From NCBI GenBank assembly GCA_050014755.1, contig JBEKCS010000007.1, positions 14,102 to 78,101 of the forward strand: a stretch of DNA of 64,000 nt, written 5' to 3'. Below are positions 1 to 8,243 of this stretch, in pieces (the first letter of the stretch is position 1; the number at the start of each line of letters is the position of its first letter). Below the pieces are notes generated by a model. The model did no database searches and had not been told where the DNA came from. It worked only from the letters and a program-made list of their open reading frames with translations. The DNA is from Bog-756 sp050014755. GTDB taxonomy: Bacteria > Actinomycetota > Acidimicrobiia > Acidimicrobiales > RAAP-2. A program made the translations under genes and the position numbers.

Positions 1-1791
1 CTGGTGGCCCGGGTGGTGGACCCGGGTACCGATGAACAGCGGATCGCCCGGGTCAAGGTGCCGCCCCTCCTGCCCCGGTTCGTCGCCCTCCCCGACGGAC
101 GGCGCCTGGTTCCCGTGGAACAGGTAATCGCCGCCCACCTGGACAGCCTCTTCCCGGCGATGGCCGTGGCCGAGCACCACGTCTTCCGTGTCACCCGCAA
201 CGCCGACCTGTCGGTCGACGAGGACGACGCCCATGACCTGCTGGCCGCCGTCGAGCTCGAGCTCCATCGGCGCCGGTTCGGTCAGGCGGTCCGGCTCGAG
301 GTGTCGGCCGGGATCTCCACCGAGCTCCTCGACATGCTGGTGACCGAGGTGGACGTCCCCGAGGACAATGTCTTCCTGGCCGACGTGCCGATCGACCTCG
401 GAGGCCTGCGCGTGCTCGCCGAGGTGGACCGTCCCGACCTCGCCCCCGAGCCGTGGACGCCGTTGGTGCCGAACCGCCTGGCCGGCGACAGCGACCTGTT
501 CGCCACGCTCCGCGAGGGCGACGTGCTCCTCCATCATCCCTACGAGTCGTTTGCCGCGTCCGTCGAGGCCTTCGTGGAGCGGGCGGCATCGGACCCCGAC
601 GTGATGGCCATCAAGCAGACCTTGTACCGGACGGGCACCGACAGCCCGATCGTGGGCTCCCTCATCAAGGCCTCCCAGTCCGGCAAGCAGGTCACGGCGG
701 TCGTCGAGCTGCAGGCCCGCTTCGACGAGCGGGCCAACATCGCCTGGGCCCGGGCACTCGAGGAGGCCGGCGTCCAGGTCGTCTACGGCCTTCGACGGAT
801 CAAGACGCACTGCAAGATGTCCCTGGTCATCCGCCGGGAGGGCGACCACACCCGGCGGTACTGCCACGTCGGCAGCGGAAACTACAACTCGATCACGGCC
901 AGGACCTACGAGGACATCGGGCTGTTGACCGCCGATCCCGACATCGGGTCCGACGTGGCCGGGGTGTTCAACCTGCTCACCGGTTCGGGTTCCGAGGTCA
1001 GCTTCCGTCGTCTGGTGGTGTCACCGCTCTCGACCCGCGCCGAGGTGATCGCCGCCATCGACGCCGAGGGGGCAGCCGGTTGGTCGGGGAGGATCGTCAT
1101 CAAGACCAACGGGCTCACCGACCCCGAGGTGATCGACGCCCTCTACCGGGCCTCGGCCGCCGGAGCCTCCGTCGACCTGATCGTCCGCGGCCGTTGCTGC
1201 ATCCGGGCCGGGGTTCCGGGCCTCTCGGAGAACATCCGGGTGCGGTCGATCGTGGGGAGGTTCCTCGAGCACTCGAGGATCTTCCGGTTCGGCGGCGACC
1301 ACGGTCGACCGCTACGGATCTTCTTCGGGTCGCCGGACATGATGGAGCGGAACCTCGACCGACGGGTGGAGGTGATCGTCCCGGTCCAGGACCCGGAGAT
1401 CCAGCAGCGCCTGGTCGTGATCCTCGACGAAGCACTGCGCGACCAGGCCAACTCGTGGACGTTGGGCGCTGATGGGATCTGGGTCCGGTCGGCCGTCCCC
1501 GTTGCGGAGGGACCCGGGTTCAGCCTGCAGGATCAGTGCCGAACGCGGGCACTCGTCGCGTTGGAGGATCGCCGAGTGGCGGCCCGGTCCGTGCCGTCAT
1601 TGCGTGTGCCCCGTCCGGCGGACGGACCCGGCGGATCGCTGTCGAAGCCGGAGGGATCGGAGGGATCGGTGGGGCCCCCGGAGCCGTATGGGCCACAGGA
1701 GCCGGAGGAGTCACGGGGGCTGGAGGAGCCGAGCGGTCCGCCCCCGACGAAGGTGCGCTGGTGGCGCCGCCTGTTCGGCCGGACCCGGTAG
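1..1791 (+). CDS. ppk1: Polyphosphate kinase 1, 5'-truncated by window edge
   Basis: Makes inorganic polyphosphate from ATP, reversibly, in the cytoplasm. The reading frame is open from base 1, so the N-terminal domain and true start lie outside the window. About 595 residues are visible, against roughly 690-720 for the family. Visible motifs include LYRTGTDSPIV, the catalytic-type histidine in KTHCKMS (about residue 269 of the fragment) and CHVGSGNYN, which belong to the two PLD-like C-terminal domains. The last 70 or so residues are a Pro/Gly/Glu-rich tail ending in a basic segment (RWWRRLFGRTR). That tail is not part of the enzyme core and is antisense to the tail of the next, opposite-strand gene. 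Confidence 0.93.
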   Translation: MVARVVDPGTDEQRIARVKVPPLLPRFVALPDGRRLVPVEQVIAAHLDSLFPAMAVAEHHVFRVTRNADLSVDEDDAHDLLAAVELELHRRRFGQAVRLEVSAGISTELLDMLVTEVDVPEDNVFLADVPIDLGGLRVLAEVDRPDLAPEPWTPLVPNRLAGDSDLFATLREGDVLLHHPYESFAASVEAFVERAASDPDVMAIKQTLYRTGTDSPIVGSLIKASQSGKQVTAVVELQARFDERANIAWARALEEAGVQVVYGLRRIKTHCKMSLVIRREGDHTRRYCHVGSGNYNSITARTYEDIGLLTADPDIGSDVAGVFNLLTGSGSEVSFRRLVVSPLSTRAEVIAAIDAEGAAGWSGRIVIKTNGLTDPEVIDALYRASAAGASVDLIVRGRCCIRAGVPGLSENIRVRSIVGRFLEHSRIFRFGGDHGRPLRIFFGSPDMMERNLDRRVEVIVPVQDPEIQQRLVVILDEALRDQANSWTLGADGIWVRSAVPVAEGPGFSLQDQCRTRALVALEDRRVAARSVPSLRVPRPADGPGGSLSKPEGSEGSVGPPEPYGPQEPEESRGLEEPSGPPPTKVRWWRRLFGRTR

Positions 1792-2965
1792 CCCGCGCCT
1801 CGACCAACCTCCGGCGGAAGGCCATCAGGTGCCGGTGGATCCGATGGTGGGCGGAGCGCTGCTCGAGCTCGAGCGAGGCGTAGGCGAGACCGCCGAAGGG
1901 GATGGGCAGCCAGAAGTTCACCGCCCGGTAGGCCAGCACGGCCGACAGCGCCTGACCGTCGGTGAGTCCGAAGCCGGCGAGCATCGTGACCAGCACGAAC
2001 TCGACCACGCCGAGGCCCCCGGGGGTGATCGGGATGGCCGCCAGGATGTTGGCCAGGCCGTAGGCGGTGAGCAGGTCGATGGGCGAGATGAAGTGGCCGA
2101 AGGCGGCGACGAAGACCCACAGGGAGGCGGCGTCGAGCAGCCAGTTGGCCGCAGCCCAGGCCACGGCGCGCCGCATGAGGGGCCGGTCGTCCATGAGCAC
2201 GGCGAAGCGCTGTGCCAACCGCTCGACCAGGGAGGTGATCCGGTCGGGGTCGAGGTAGCGGATCCGCTGGCACAACGCCCGGATGATCCGGCTGGCCCGC
2301 TCCTGGCCCCGGGTGAGCAGGTAGAAGAGCCCCCCGAAGGCGCCGAGCAGGACCACGCCGACGGCCGCCGCCACCACGACCAGGATGGAGGCGGACGTGG
2401 AGGTGTGACCGTGGAGCCCGGCGGGGACGTGGAACCCGTGGGCGACGAGGAAGGCCACCAGGGAGAGCCAGAAGATCACGTTGAGGACCACGGCGGATCC
2501 GATCCCCTGGGTGCCCAACGCGAAGCCGGTGTCCGCTCCGGTCACGCCCGACTGGGTGAGCAGCCGATAGCCCAGTGCGGCCCCGGGGGCGGTGCCACCG
2601 GGGGAGACGTGGCTGAGGGCGAGGGTGGAGAGGTTGATCCGGAAGAGCCGGAACCGGCGGGGACCACCCGCCGGGAGCACCGAATGGGTCAACTCCATGT
2701 ACGCGATCAGCGCGGCGATCTCCAGGAGGACTCCGAGGGCCAGGTAGGTGACGTTGATGTGGGCCAACGCCCCCACCTGCTTGCGGTGGCTGGCCACGAC
2801 GGGTAGGACGATGTAGAAGACGAAGAGGAAGATCAGTACCGTCCCGACACTGAGCCGCACCTCGCGACGGACGAAGGGCCCCCGGTGCCACCATCGGGAC
2901 CGCCGTGCTCGGTGGGGGGGAATCTCCCCGGGTTCGTCTGCCGTCGCGGCCACCATCGGCCCCAT
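1520..2965 (-). CDS. Flippase-like integral membrane protein (lysylphosphatidylglycerol synthase TM / UPF0104 type)
   Basis: A polytopic membrane protein of 481 residues with about eight hydrophobic segments. Family features include SHVSPGGTAPGAALGYRL and the segment IPITPGGLGVVEF near the end of the core, typical of the YbhN/AglD/LPG-synthase membrane region. Such proteins are thought to move or modify lipid-linked substrates. No C-terminal catalytic domain is present. The conserved core ends near residue 385. The remaining Pro/Ala/Thr-rich tail is encoded antisense to the 3' end of ppk1 (272 bp overlap). The substrate is unknown. The start ATG at 2965 lies 41 bp from the start of the divergent permease gene. 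Confidence 0.8.
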   Translation of the reverse strand: MGPMVAATADEPGEIPPHRARRSRWWHRGPFVRREVRLSVGTVLIFLFVFYIVLPVVASHRKQVGALAHINVTYLALGVLLEIAALIAYMELTHSVLPAGGPRRFRLFRINLSTLALSHVSPGGTAPGAALGYRLLTQSGVTGADTGFALGTQGIGSAVVLNVIFWLSLVAFLVAHGFHVPAGLHGHTSTSASILVVVAAAVGVVLLGAFGGLFYLLTRGQERASRIIRALCQRIRYLDPDRITSLVERLAQRFAVLMDDRPLMRRAVAWAAANWLLDAASLWVFVAAFGHFISPIDLLTAYGLANILAAIPITPGGLGVVEFVLVTMLAGFGLTDGQALSAVLAYRAVNFWLPIPFGGLAYASLELEQRSAHHRIHRHLMAFRRRLVEARATGSGRTGGATSAPSSGADRSAPPAPVTPPAPVAHTAPGAPPIPPIPPASTAIRRVRPPDGAHAMTARTGPPLGDPPTRRVPAFGTDPAG

Positions 2966-2994
2966 GTTGGCACGGCGCGACGCCCCGGACCTGC

Positions 2995-3000
2995 CATGCT
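2995..3000 (+). promoter_or_regulatory. -10-like hexamer CATGCT, leaderless
   Basis: CATGCT sits exactly 6 nt before the GTG at 3007, the spacing seen at many genes in this window. It supports GTG 3007 as a leaderless start for the permease gene. The first base departs from TANNNT. Confidence 0.4.
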
Positions 3001-3006
3001 GAGGAC

Positions 3007-4308
3007 GTGGCCGACTCGGACGACCCGCGGGAGGAAAGGAGCGACATCGCCACGACGATCGTGAGCGAGACCTCGGTCGAGCGCCACGACCGGGGAATCG
3101 GCCCCGACGCCCCGCGCCGGGACCGCATGTTCGCGGCGGCGTCGGCCAAGGGCGTGCCCCTGCGGACCATCCTCACGGTGGACGCGGTGGTCATCGGCAC
3201 CTGGGTGCTCTACCGCCTCCTGGGTCGCCTGCGCGAGGTGATCCTGTGGGTGCTGATCGCCTCGTTCATCGCCCTCGTCCTCAATCCGGCGGTGCGGTTC
3301 CTCCAGCGGCACCGGTTCCGCCGGGGCGCGGCGGTCGGCGTCGTGTTCGCCACCGCCGTGCTGTTCTTCGCCGGGCTCCTCGCCCTGTTCGGCTACCCGC
3401 TGGTCAACTCGCTCACCCACGTGGCCGAGCGTCTGCCCACCATGGTCAACCAAGTCCAGCGGGGACACGGGTGGCTGGCCCACGCGCTGAGACGCGTCGG
3501 CCTGCTGTCCTGGGTCCAGAAGAACGCGCCCCGGCTCAAGGGGTACGCCGAGAACCTGGGGAAGCCGGCCCTGTCGACGGGAGCCAACCTCTCCAAGGCC
3601 GTCATCTCGACCATCGTCTCCCTGACCACGATCGCCTTCCTCTCGCTCTTCATGCTCCTCGAGGCCCCGGTGCTGCGCACCGGCCTGTACGGCGCCATGA
3701 GCCCGAAGGTCCGCCGGGACGTGTCCGACGTGGCGGCCACCGTGTCCCGCTCGGTCACCGCCTACGTCCTCGGCACCGTCGGCATGGGGTTCCTGTTCGG
3801 CTTGGTGATCTTCATCACCATGCTCGTCCTGGGGGTACCGTTCGCCCTGCTGATCGGTCTGTGGGTGGCCCTTGTGGCCATGATCCCCCTGGTCGGGGGC
3901 CTCATCGCCGCGGTACCGACCGTGCTGCTGGCGTTCCTGCACTCGCCGACGGCCGGCCTGGCCGCCCTCATCGTGTTCCTCGGGTTCCAGCTTGTGGAGA
4001 ATCACTTCGTGTACCCGGTGGTGATGAGCCGGGCCGTGCGGATGAACCCCCTGTGGGTCCTGCTCGCCGTTCTGATCGGCGCCAACCTGGGCGGCGCGCT
4101 CGGGTCGTCGCTCGGGGCGCTCGCCGGCGCCCTGGTGGCCATCCCCGTCGGCGGTGCCGCCCAGGTCGTGTTCCGGGAGGTCTGGGCCCGTACCCGGCCG
4201 GCCGGGCGGGAGTCCCACGGAGCGGGGTCGCCCGCCGCCGCGGACGGATCCGTCGCCGAGGGACCCGTGGCCGTGCCGGTGCCGGGTGGCCCGGGCCGGG
4301 ACGGCTAG
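3007..4308 (+). CDS. AI-2E transporter family (PerM-like) membrane permease
   Basis: A 433-residue membrane protein of the AI-2E exporter/PerM family. Hydrophobic segments start near residue 50 and alternate with an amphipathic middle domain. The C-terminal half carries the family's glycine-rich pattern (IGLWVALVAMIPLVGGLIAAVP, then ENHFVYPVVMSRAVRMNPLWVL). Members are implicated in autoinducer export or Na+/H+ exchange, so the substrate cannot be assigned. GTG 3007 was chosen because a -10-like CATGCT lies 6 nt upstream. A longer frame from 2905 would run into the divergent gene and begins with non-family sequence. The C-terminal tail after VVFREVWART is low complexity. Confidence 0.82.
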   Translation: MADSDDPREERSDIATTIVSETSVERHDRGIGPDAPRRDRMFAAASAKGVPLRTILTVDAVVIGTWVLYRLLGRLREVILWVLIASFIALVLNPAVRFLQRHRFRRGAAVGVVFATAVLFFAGLLALFGYPLVNSLTHVAERLPTMVNQVQRGHGWLAHALRRVGLLSWVQKNAPRLKGYAENLGKPALSTGANLSKAVISTIVSLTTIAFLSLFMLLEAPVLRTGLYGAMSPKVRRDVSDVAATVSRSVTAYVLGTVGMGFLFGLVIFITMLVLGVPFALLIGLWVALVAMIPLVGGLIAAVPTVLLAFLHSPTAGLAALIVFLGFQLVENHFVYPVVMSRAVRMNPLWVLLAVLIGANLGGALGSSLGALAGALVAIPVGGAAQVVFREVWARTRPAGRESHGAGSPAAADGSVAEGPVAVPVPGGPGRDG

Positions 4309-4338
4309 TCCGACCCGTTGGCCGCCCGGGCCGTCCCG

Positions 4339-4344
4339 TAAGCT
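4339..4344 (+). promoter_or_regulatory. -10 hexamer TAAGCT, leaderless promoter
   Basis: TAAGCT followed by exactly 6 nt and then ATG 4351. It would give a transcript starting at or next to the start codon and driving the mannosyltransferase / two-component / hydrolase operon. Confidence 0.6.
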
Positions 4345-4350
4345 ACGGGG

Positions 4351-5094
4351 ATGGATGTCCTGGTGGTCCTGCCCACCTACAACGAGTCGGAGAACATCGA
4401 CCACGTACTGCGCCGGATCCGGGCCGCCCTGCCCGACGCCACGGTGCTGGTGGTCGACGACGGGAGCCCCGACGGCACCGCCGACATGGCCGAGATCCTC
4501 GGCAAGGAGCTGGGCCGCATCGAGGTGCTGAAGCGGCCGGCCAAGTCGGGGCTCGGGAGCGCCTACCGGGCCGGGTTCCGGTGGGGACTCGACCGGGGGT
4601 TCGACGCCTGCATCGAGATGGACGCCGACCTGTCCCACGAGCCCGAGGCCCTGCCCTCCCTGGTGGCGCCCCTGGTCGAGGGCAAGGAGCTGGTCATCGG
4701 CTCCCGGTACATCCCCGGCGGGATCATCCCCAACTGGGCCTGGCACCGCCGCCTGCTCTCCCGGGGCGGCAACCTCTACGCCTCGGCCGTGCTCGGCCTG
4801 CAGGTGGCCGACGCCACCGCCGGGTTCCGGGCCTATGCGGCATCCCTGCTCGACCGCATCGACCTCGACCGGATCCAGGCCGAGGGCTACGGGTTCCAGA
4901 TCGAGATGACCTACGCGGCCCGACGGGCCGGGGCCCCCGTCCTCGAGGTGCCCATCCGGTTCGTCGACCGGGTGGAGGGCGAGTCCAAGATGTCCGCGTT
5001 CATCGTGGTCGAGGCCCTCGGCCTCGTCACCTTGTGGGGGCTCCAGCGCCTCGTCGGCTCCCGCCGGGGCCTACCCCAGGTCGTGCGGGCCTGA
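4351..5094 (+). CDS. Polyprenol-phosphate mannosyltransferase (GT2, DPM1-like)
   Basis: Transfers mannose from GDP-mannose to polyprenyl phosphate, making the donor for lipid-linked mannans and protein mannosylation. The 247 residues cover only the soluble GT-A domain (no C-terminal membrane domain), as in DPM1. Motifs: LPTYNESENI at the N-terminus, VVDDGSPDGTAD, the metal-binding EMDADLSHEPE, SRYIPGG, ATAGFRAY and the C-terminal RFVDRVEGESKMS. It is the first gene of an operon; the response regulator starts 10 bp after its stop. A Ppm1-like function is the best fit, although related GT2 enzymes use other sugars. Confidence 0.88.
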   Translation: MDVLVVLPTYNESENIDHVLRRIRAALPDATVLVVDDGSPDGTADMAEILGKELGRIEVLKRPAKSGLGSAYRAGFRWGLDRGFDACIEMDADLSHEPEALPSLVAPLVEGKELVIGSRYIPGGIIPNWAWHRRLLSRGGNLYASAVLGLQVADATAGFRAYAASLLDRIDLDRIQAEGYGFQIEMTYAARRAGAPVLEVPIRFVDRVEGESKMSAFIVVEALGLVTLWGLQRLVGSRRGLPQVVRA

Positions 5095-5104
5095 TGCCCG
5101 TGCC

Positions 5105-5815
5105 GTGACCGAGCCGGTACGAGTCCTCGTCGTCGACGACGAGCCTTACATCACCGACGTGCTGTCGGCGGCCCTGGCGTTCGAGGGGTTCTCGGTCGAG
5201 GAGGCGTCGGACGGCGGTGAGGCCCTGACCAAGGCCCGGACCGGCGAGTTCGACTGCATCGTCCTCGACGTGATGCTGCCCGACGGGGACGGGTTGGACG
5301 GGTTGGACGGGTTCGAGATCTGCAGGAGACTGCGGAGCGAGGACATCACCACCCCGGTCCTCTTCCTGACCGCACGCGATGCCGACGCCGACAAGCTGGA
5401 AGGTCTCGCCCTCGGGGACGACTACGTGACGAAGCCGTTCAGCAGCGACGAGCTGGTGGCGCGGATCCGGGCCGTCCTGCGGCGTACCGGTGGCGCAGCG
5501 GGCGAGGACGGCCGGCGTCTGCGCTGCGGCGACCTCGTCCTCGACCTCGACACCCGCGAGGTGTGGCGGTCCGGCGAGCCGGTGTCTCTCACGGCCACGG
5601 AGTTCAACCTGCTGAGCTTCCTGGCCTCCAACCAGCGCCGTGTCCTGTCGAGGGCGCAGATCCTGGACGAGGTGTGGGACCACGGCTACGAGGGCGACTC
5701 CAACATCGTGGAGATCTATATCTCCTACCTGCGTAAGAAGGTCGACCGGGAGGGTCCCTCGCTCATCCACACCGTGCGCGGTGTCGGCTACACGCTGCGG
5801 GAGCCCGCCAAGTGA
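5105..5815 (+). CDS. OmpR/PhoB-family response regulator with 6-residue repeat insertion
   Basis: DNA-binding response regulator of 236 residues: receiver domain (acidic D11/D12, phospho-acceptor D55, K in YVTKPFS) and C-terminal winged helix (ATEFNLLSFL ... SYLRKKVDREG ... VRGVGYTLR). The partner kinase overlaps its stop codon. Two oddities are visible. Just after the phosphorylation loop the protein reads DGDGLDGLDGF because of a tandem 9-bp repeat at 5291-5308, which lengthens the loop by about six residues. The usual GADDYVTKPF is shortened to LGDDYVTKPF. GTG 5105 is the only sensible in-frame start after the mannosyltransferase. The target genes are unknown. Confidence 0.93.
   Translation: MTEPVRVLVVDDEPYITDVLSAALAFEGFSVEEASDGGEALTKARTGEFDCIVLDVMLPDGDGLDGLDGFEICRRLRSEDITTPVLFLTARDADADKLEGLALGDDYVTKPFSSDELVARIRAVLRRTGGAAGEDGRRLRCGDLVLDLDTREVWRSGEPVSLTATEFNLLSFLASNQRRVLSRAQILDEVWDHGYEGDSNIVEIYISYLRKKVDREGPSLIHTVRGVGYTLREPAK
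5291..5308 (+). repeat. Tandem 9-bp repeat GGGTTGGAC x2 inside response-regulator gene
   Basis: Two perfect copies of GGGTTGGAC, followed by a partial third (GGGTT). They encode the repeated Gly-Leu-Asp that extends the receiver loop after D55. This looks like replication slippage and keeps the reading frame. Confidence 0.85.
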
Positions 5816-7422
5816 CCCTGCGGCGACGACTGGTGGCCACCATGGTGGGGGTGGTGGCCGTGGGCCTGATCGTCGTGGACCTGTTCACACTGACGTCCCT
5901 GCACTCGTTCCTCTACGGCAGGGTGGACAGCCAGCTCACCGCCGCGGCCCACGAGGTCGCCGACCTGACCGTCCGTGCCCAGAGCCGCCACCGGCCGATC
6001 ACCGCGACGGAGATCAGGGAACGGGTGAGCCCGGATGTCTACGTGGAACTGCTCGATCCGAAGGGCGTACCGGTCGTGGTCAAGCCGTCGGGATCCAGCC
6101 TCCAGGCCGACCCCAAGCCCGACCTGCCCGACCCACTCCCCGTCCGGCCGCTCGCACCGGACTACGACCTCGACTCCCCGGCACAGGTGTACCGCCCCGC
6201 CGACTCCGCGGTCACGGTGGGTTCCTTCCACAAGTCCGAACGGGACCGGAGCGTCGTCGGCCCTCCCCAGTACCGGGTGCTGGCCGTCCCGCTCCCGGGT
6301 CTGACGCTGGTCGTGGCCACCCGCCTCGACTCGGTGACGGCCACCCTCAACTCGCTGCGGGCCATCGAGCTCGGACTGACGATCAGCCTCCTGGTGCTCC
6401 TGGCCATCCTCATCACGGCGATCCTGAGACGGGGCCTCCGGCCCCTCGAGGACATGTCCCGGGAGGCGGACGCCATCGCCGCCGGTGACCTGACCCGTCG
6501 GGTGCATCCGGGTGACGGCACCACCGAGATCTCCCGGCTGGGCCGGGCCCTCAACGGGATGCTGGCCCAGATCGAGACGGCGTTCGCCCAACGGGCGACG
6601 TCCGAGGAGCGGCTGCGCAACTTCCTGGCCGACGCGTCCCACGAGCTACGGACACCGCTGACCTCCATCCAGGGGTACGCCGAGCTCCTCCGCAAGGACG
6701 CGCTGCCCGACGCGGCTGCCCGCGACCGCGCCCTGGTGCGGATCGAGCAGGAGGCGGCCCGGATGGGCGTCCTGGTGGGCGACCTCTCGGTGTTGGCCAG
6801 AGAGGGTGAGGGTCCGACCCCTGAGCTGGTCCGGGTGGATCTCGTCGGGGTGGTGTCCGAGGTGGTCCGCGACGCACGGGTGATCGACGGGTCCCGGACC
6901 ATCGAGCTCGACTGCCCGCAGGCGGTCCCCGTCCTCGGTGACCCGGCCCAGTTGGAGCAGCTCGTGCACAACCTGGTCGGCAACGCGCTGGCCCACACCC
7001 CGGCCGGGACCCCGGTCGAGGTCGGGGTGTGGATCGACGGGGCCCGGGCCGTCCTCGAGGTCCGCGACCACGGACCCGGCATGGATGCGGCGCAGGCCGC
7101 CCGGGTGTTCGACCGCTTCTACCGGGGGAGCTCGGCCAGCCGTGGGAGCGGCTCGGGCCTCGGCCTGTTCATCGTGTCCAGCCTGGCCCGCGCCTTCGGC
7201 GGCGAGGCGTCGGTGAGGTCGTCACCGGGGGAGGGGTCGACGTTCACGGTGGTGCTGCCGGTCGAGGACGGAGCGACACCCCCGGCCCCTCCGGCCACCG
7301 GGAGGCGCTCCCTGTGGTCGCGCCCGACCGGCGGTGGGACACCGGGGCCGACGCCCGAGGCTGGCGGCGCCGACCCCGGTGGCGCGCCGGCCGTGCCGGA
7401 CTCCCGGACCGGTCGCCGGTGA
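5812..7422 (+). CDS. Membrane sensor histidine kinase (HAMP, HisKA, HATPase)
   Basis: 536 residues. TM1 is about 8-30, an extracytoplasmic sensor region about 31-185, TM2 about 186-206, followed by HAMP. The H-box is DASHELRTPLTS with phospho-histidine H277. ATP-binding N, G1 and G2 boxes are present (NLVGNALAHT, DHGPGM, GSGLGLFIV). The C-terminal 60 residues are low complexity. GTG 5812 overlaps the regulator's TGA (GTGA), so the pair is translationally coupled. The signal is unknown. The arrangement resembles actinobacterial envelope two-component pairs. Confidence 0.93.
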   Translation: MTLRRRLVATMVGVVAVGLIVVDLFTLTSLHSFLYGRVDSQLTAAAHEVADLTVRAQSRHRPITATEIRERVSPDVYVELLDPKGVPVVVKPSGSSLQADPKPDLPDPLPVRPLAPDYDLDSPAQVYRPADSAVTVGSFHKSERDRSVVGPPQYRVLAVPLPGLTLVVATRLDSVTATLNSLRAIELGLTISLLVLLAILITAILRRGLRPLEDMSREADAIAAGDLTRRVHPGDGTTEISRLGRALNGMLAQIETAFAQRATSEERLRNFLADASHELRTPLTSIQGYAELLRKDALPDAAARDRALVRIEQEAARMGVLVGDLSVLAREGEGPTPELVRVDLVGVVSEVVRDARVIDGSRTIELDCPQAVPVLGDPAQLEQLVHNLVGNALAHTPAGTPVEVGVWIDGARAVLEVRDHGPGMDAAQAARVFDRFYRGSSASRGSGSGLGLFIVSSLARAFGGEASVRSSPGEGSTFTVVLPVEDGATPPAPPATGRRSLWSRPTGGGTPGPTPEAGGADPGGAPAVPDSRTGRR

Positions 7423-8243
7423 GCGGACCCGAGCTGGTCACCATCGACCGGGGGAGCGGTCCTCCCGTCCTCCTCCTCCATGGACAGCCGGGAACCGGCT
7501 CGTCGTGGGATCCGGTGACGGATCTCCTGGCCGACGAGTTCCGGGTCCTCGCCCCGGACCGCGCCGGCTACGGAGCGACGTCGGGCGGGGCCCAGGGCCT
7601 GGCCGGCAATGCCCGACTCGCGGCCGACCTGCTCGACCGGTTGGATGTCGGACCGACCACCGTCGTCGCCCACAGCTGGTCCGGGGGCGTCGCCGTGCTG
7701 CTGGCCGACCGCCGTCCCGACCTGGTGCAGGGACTGGTCCTGGTGGGTGCGGCCTGCACGCCGGACAGCCTCGACCGCATCGACCGGCTGCTGGGCCTGC
7801 GGTTCGTGGGGGACGTGATGACCGTGGCCGGACTGCTGGCGCTCGGTGAGGTGCTCCCCAAGGTCCGGCGCCTGGCGCCACGGCTGCCGGAGGGTGTCCG
7901 CGACCAGTTCGCCTCCGCGCTCCCCGATCAGGGGGTGCTGGGTGGACAGCGGGGCGCCCTCGGGCGCCATCGACAGACGTTCCTGATCGAGCAGCGGGCG
8001 CTCGTCGACGAGCTGCCGGAGGTCGACGGGGTGCTCGGTCGGATCCGGGTGCCCACCGCGGTGGTGGTCGGTACGTGGGACCTGGTGGTCCGCCCGGCGG
8101 CCGCCCGGACGCTGGCCGGGGCCATCCCCGGGGCCGAGCTGGTCGAGATCGAGCGGGCCGGACACTTCGTGGCCCGCGACGCTCCGGAGCGCCTGGCCGA
8201 CGTCGTCGCCCGCTACCGGCGCGCCACGGCCGAGAGCCACTAG
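7419..8243 (+). CDS. Alpha/beta hydrolase
   Basis: 274 residues with an alpha/beta hydrolase fold. HGQPGTG forms the oxyanion region, the nucleophile elbow is HSWSGG, the acid is likely the Asp in GTWDLVV, and the catalytic His is in AGHFVARDAPE. It is soluble, with no signal peptide. GTG 7419 overlaps the kinase stop by 4 bp (GTGA), so it is the last gene of the mannosyltransferase-TCS operon. The frame is open for another 390 bp upstream, but that part is antisense-like sequence inside the kinase gene and lacks family similarity. The substrate cannot be told; esterase, epoxide hydrolase and haloperoxidase relatives all share these motifs. Confidence 0.85.
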   Translation: MSGPELVTIDRGSGPPVLLLHGQPGTGSSWDPVTDLLADEFRVLAPDRAGYGATSGGAQGLAGNARLAADLLDRLDVGPTTVVAHSWSGGVAVLLADRRPDLVQGLVLVGAACTPDSLDRIDRLLGLRFVGDVMTVAGLLALGEVLPKVRRLAPRLPEGVRDQFASALPDQGVLGGQRGALGRHRQTFLIEQRALVDELPEVDGVLGRIRVPTAVVVGTWDLVVRPAAARTLAGAIPGAELVEIERAGHFVARDAPERLADVVARYRRATAESH

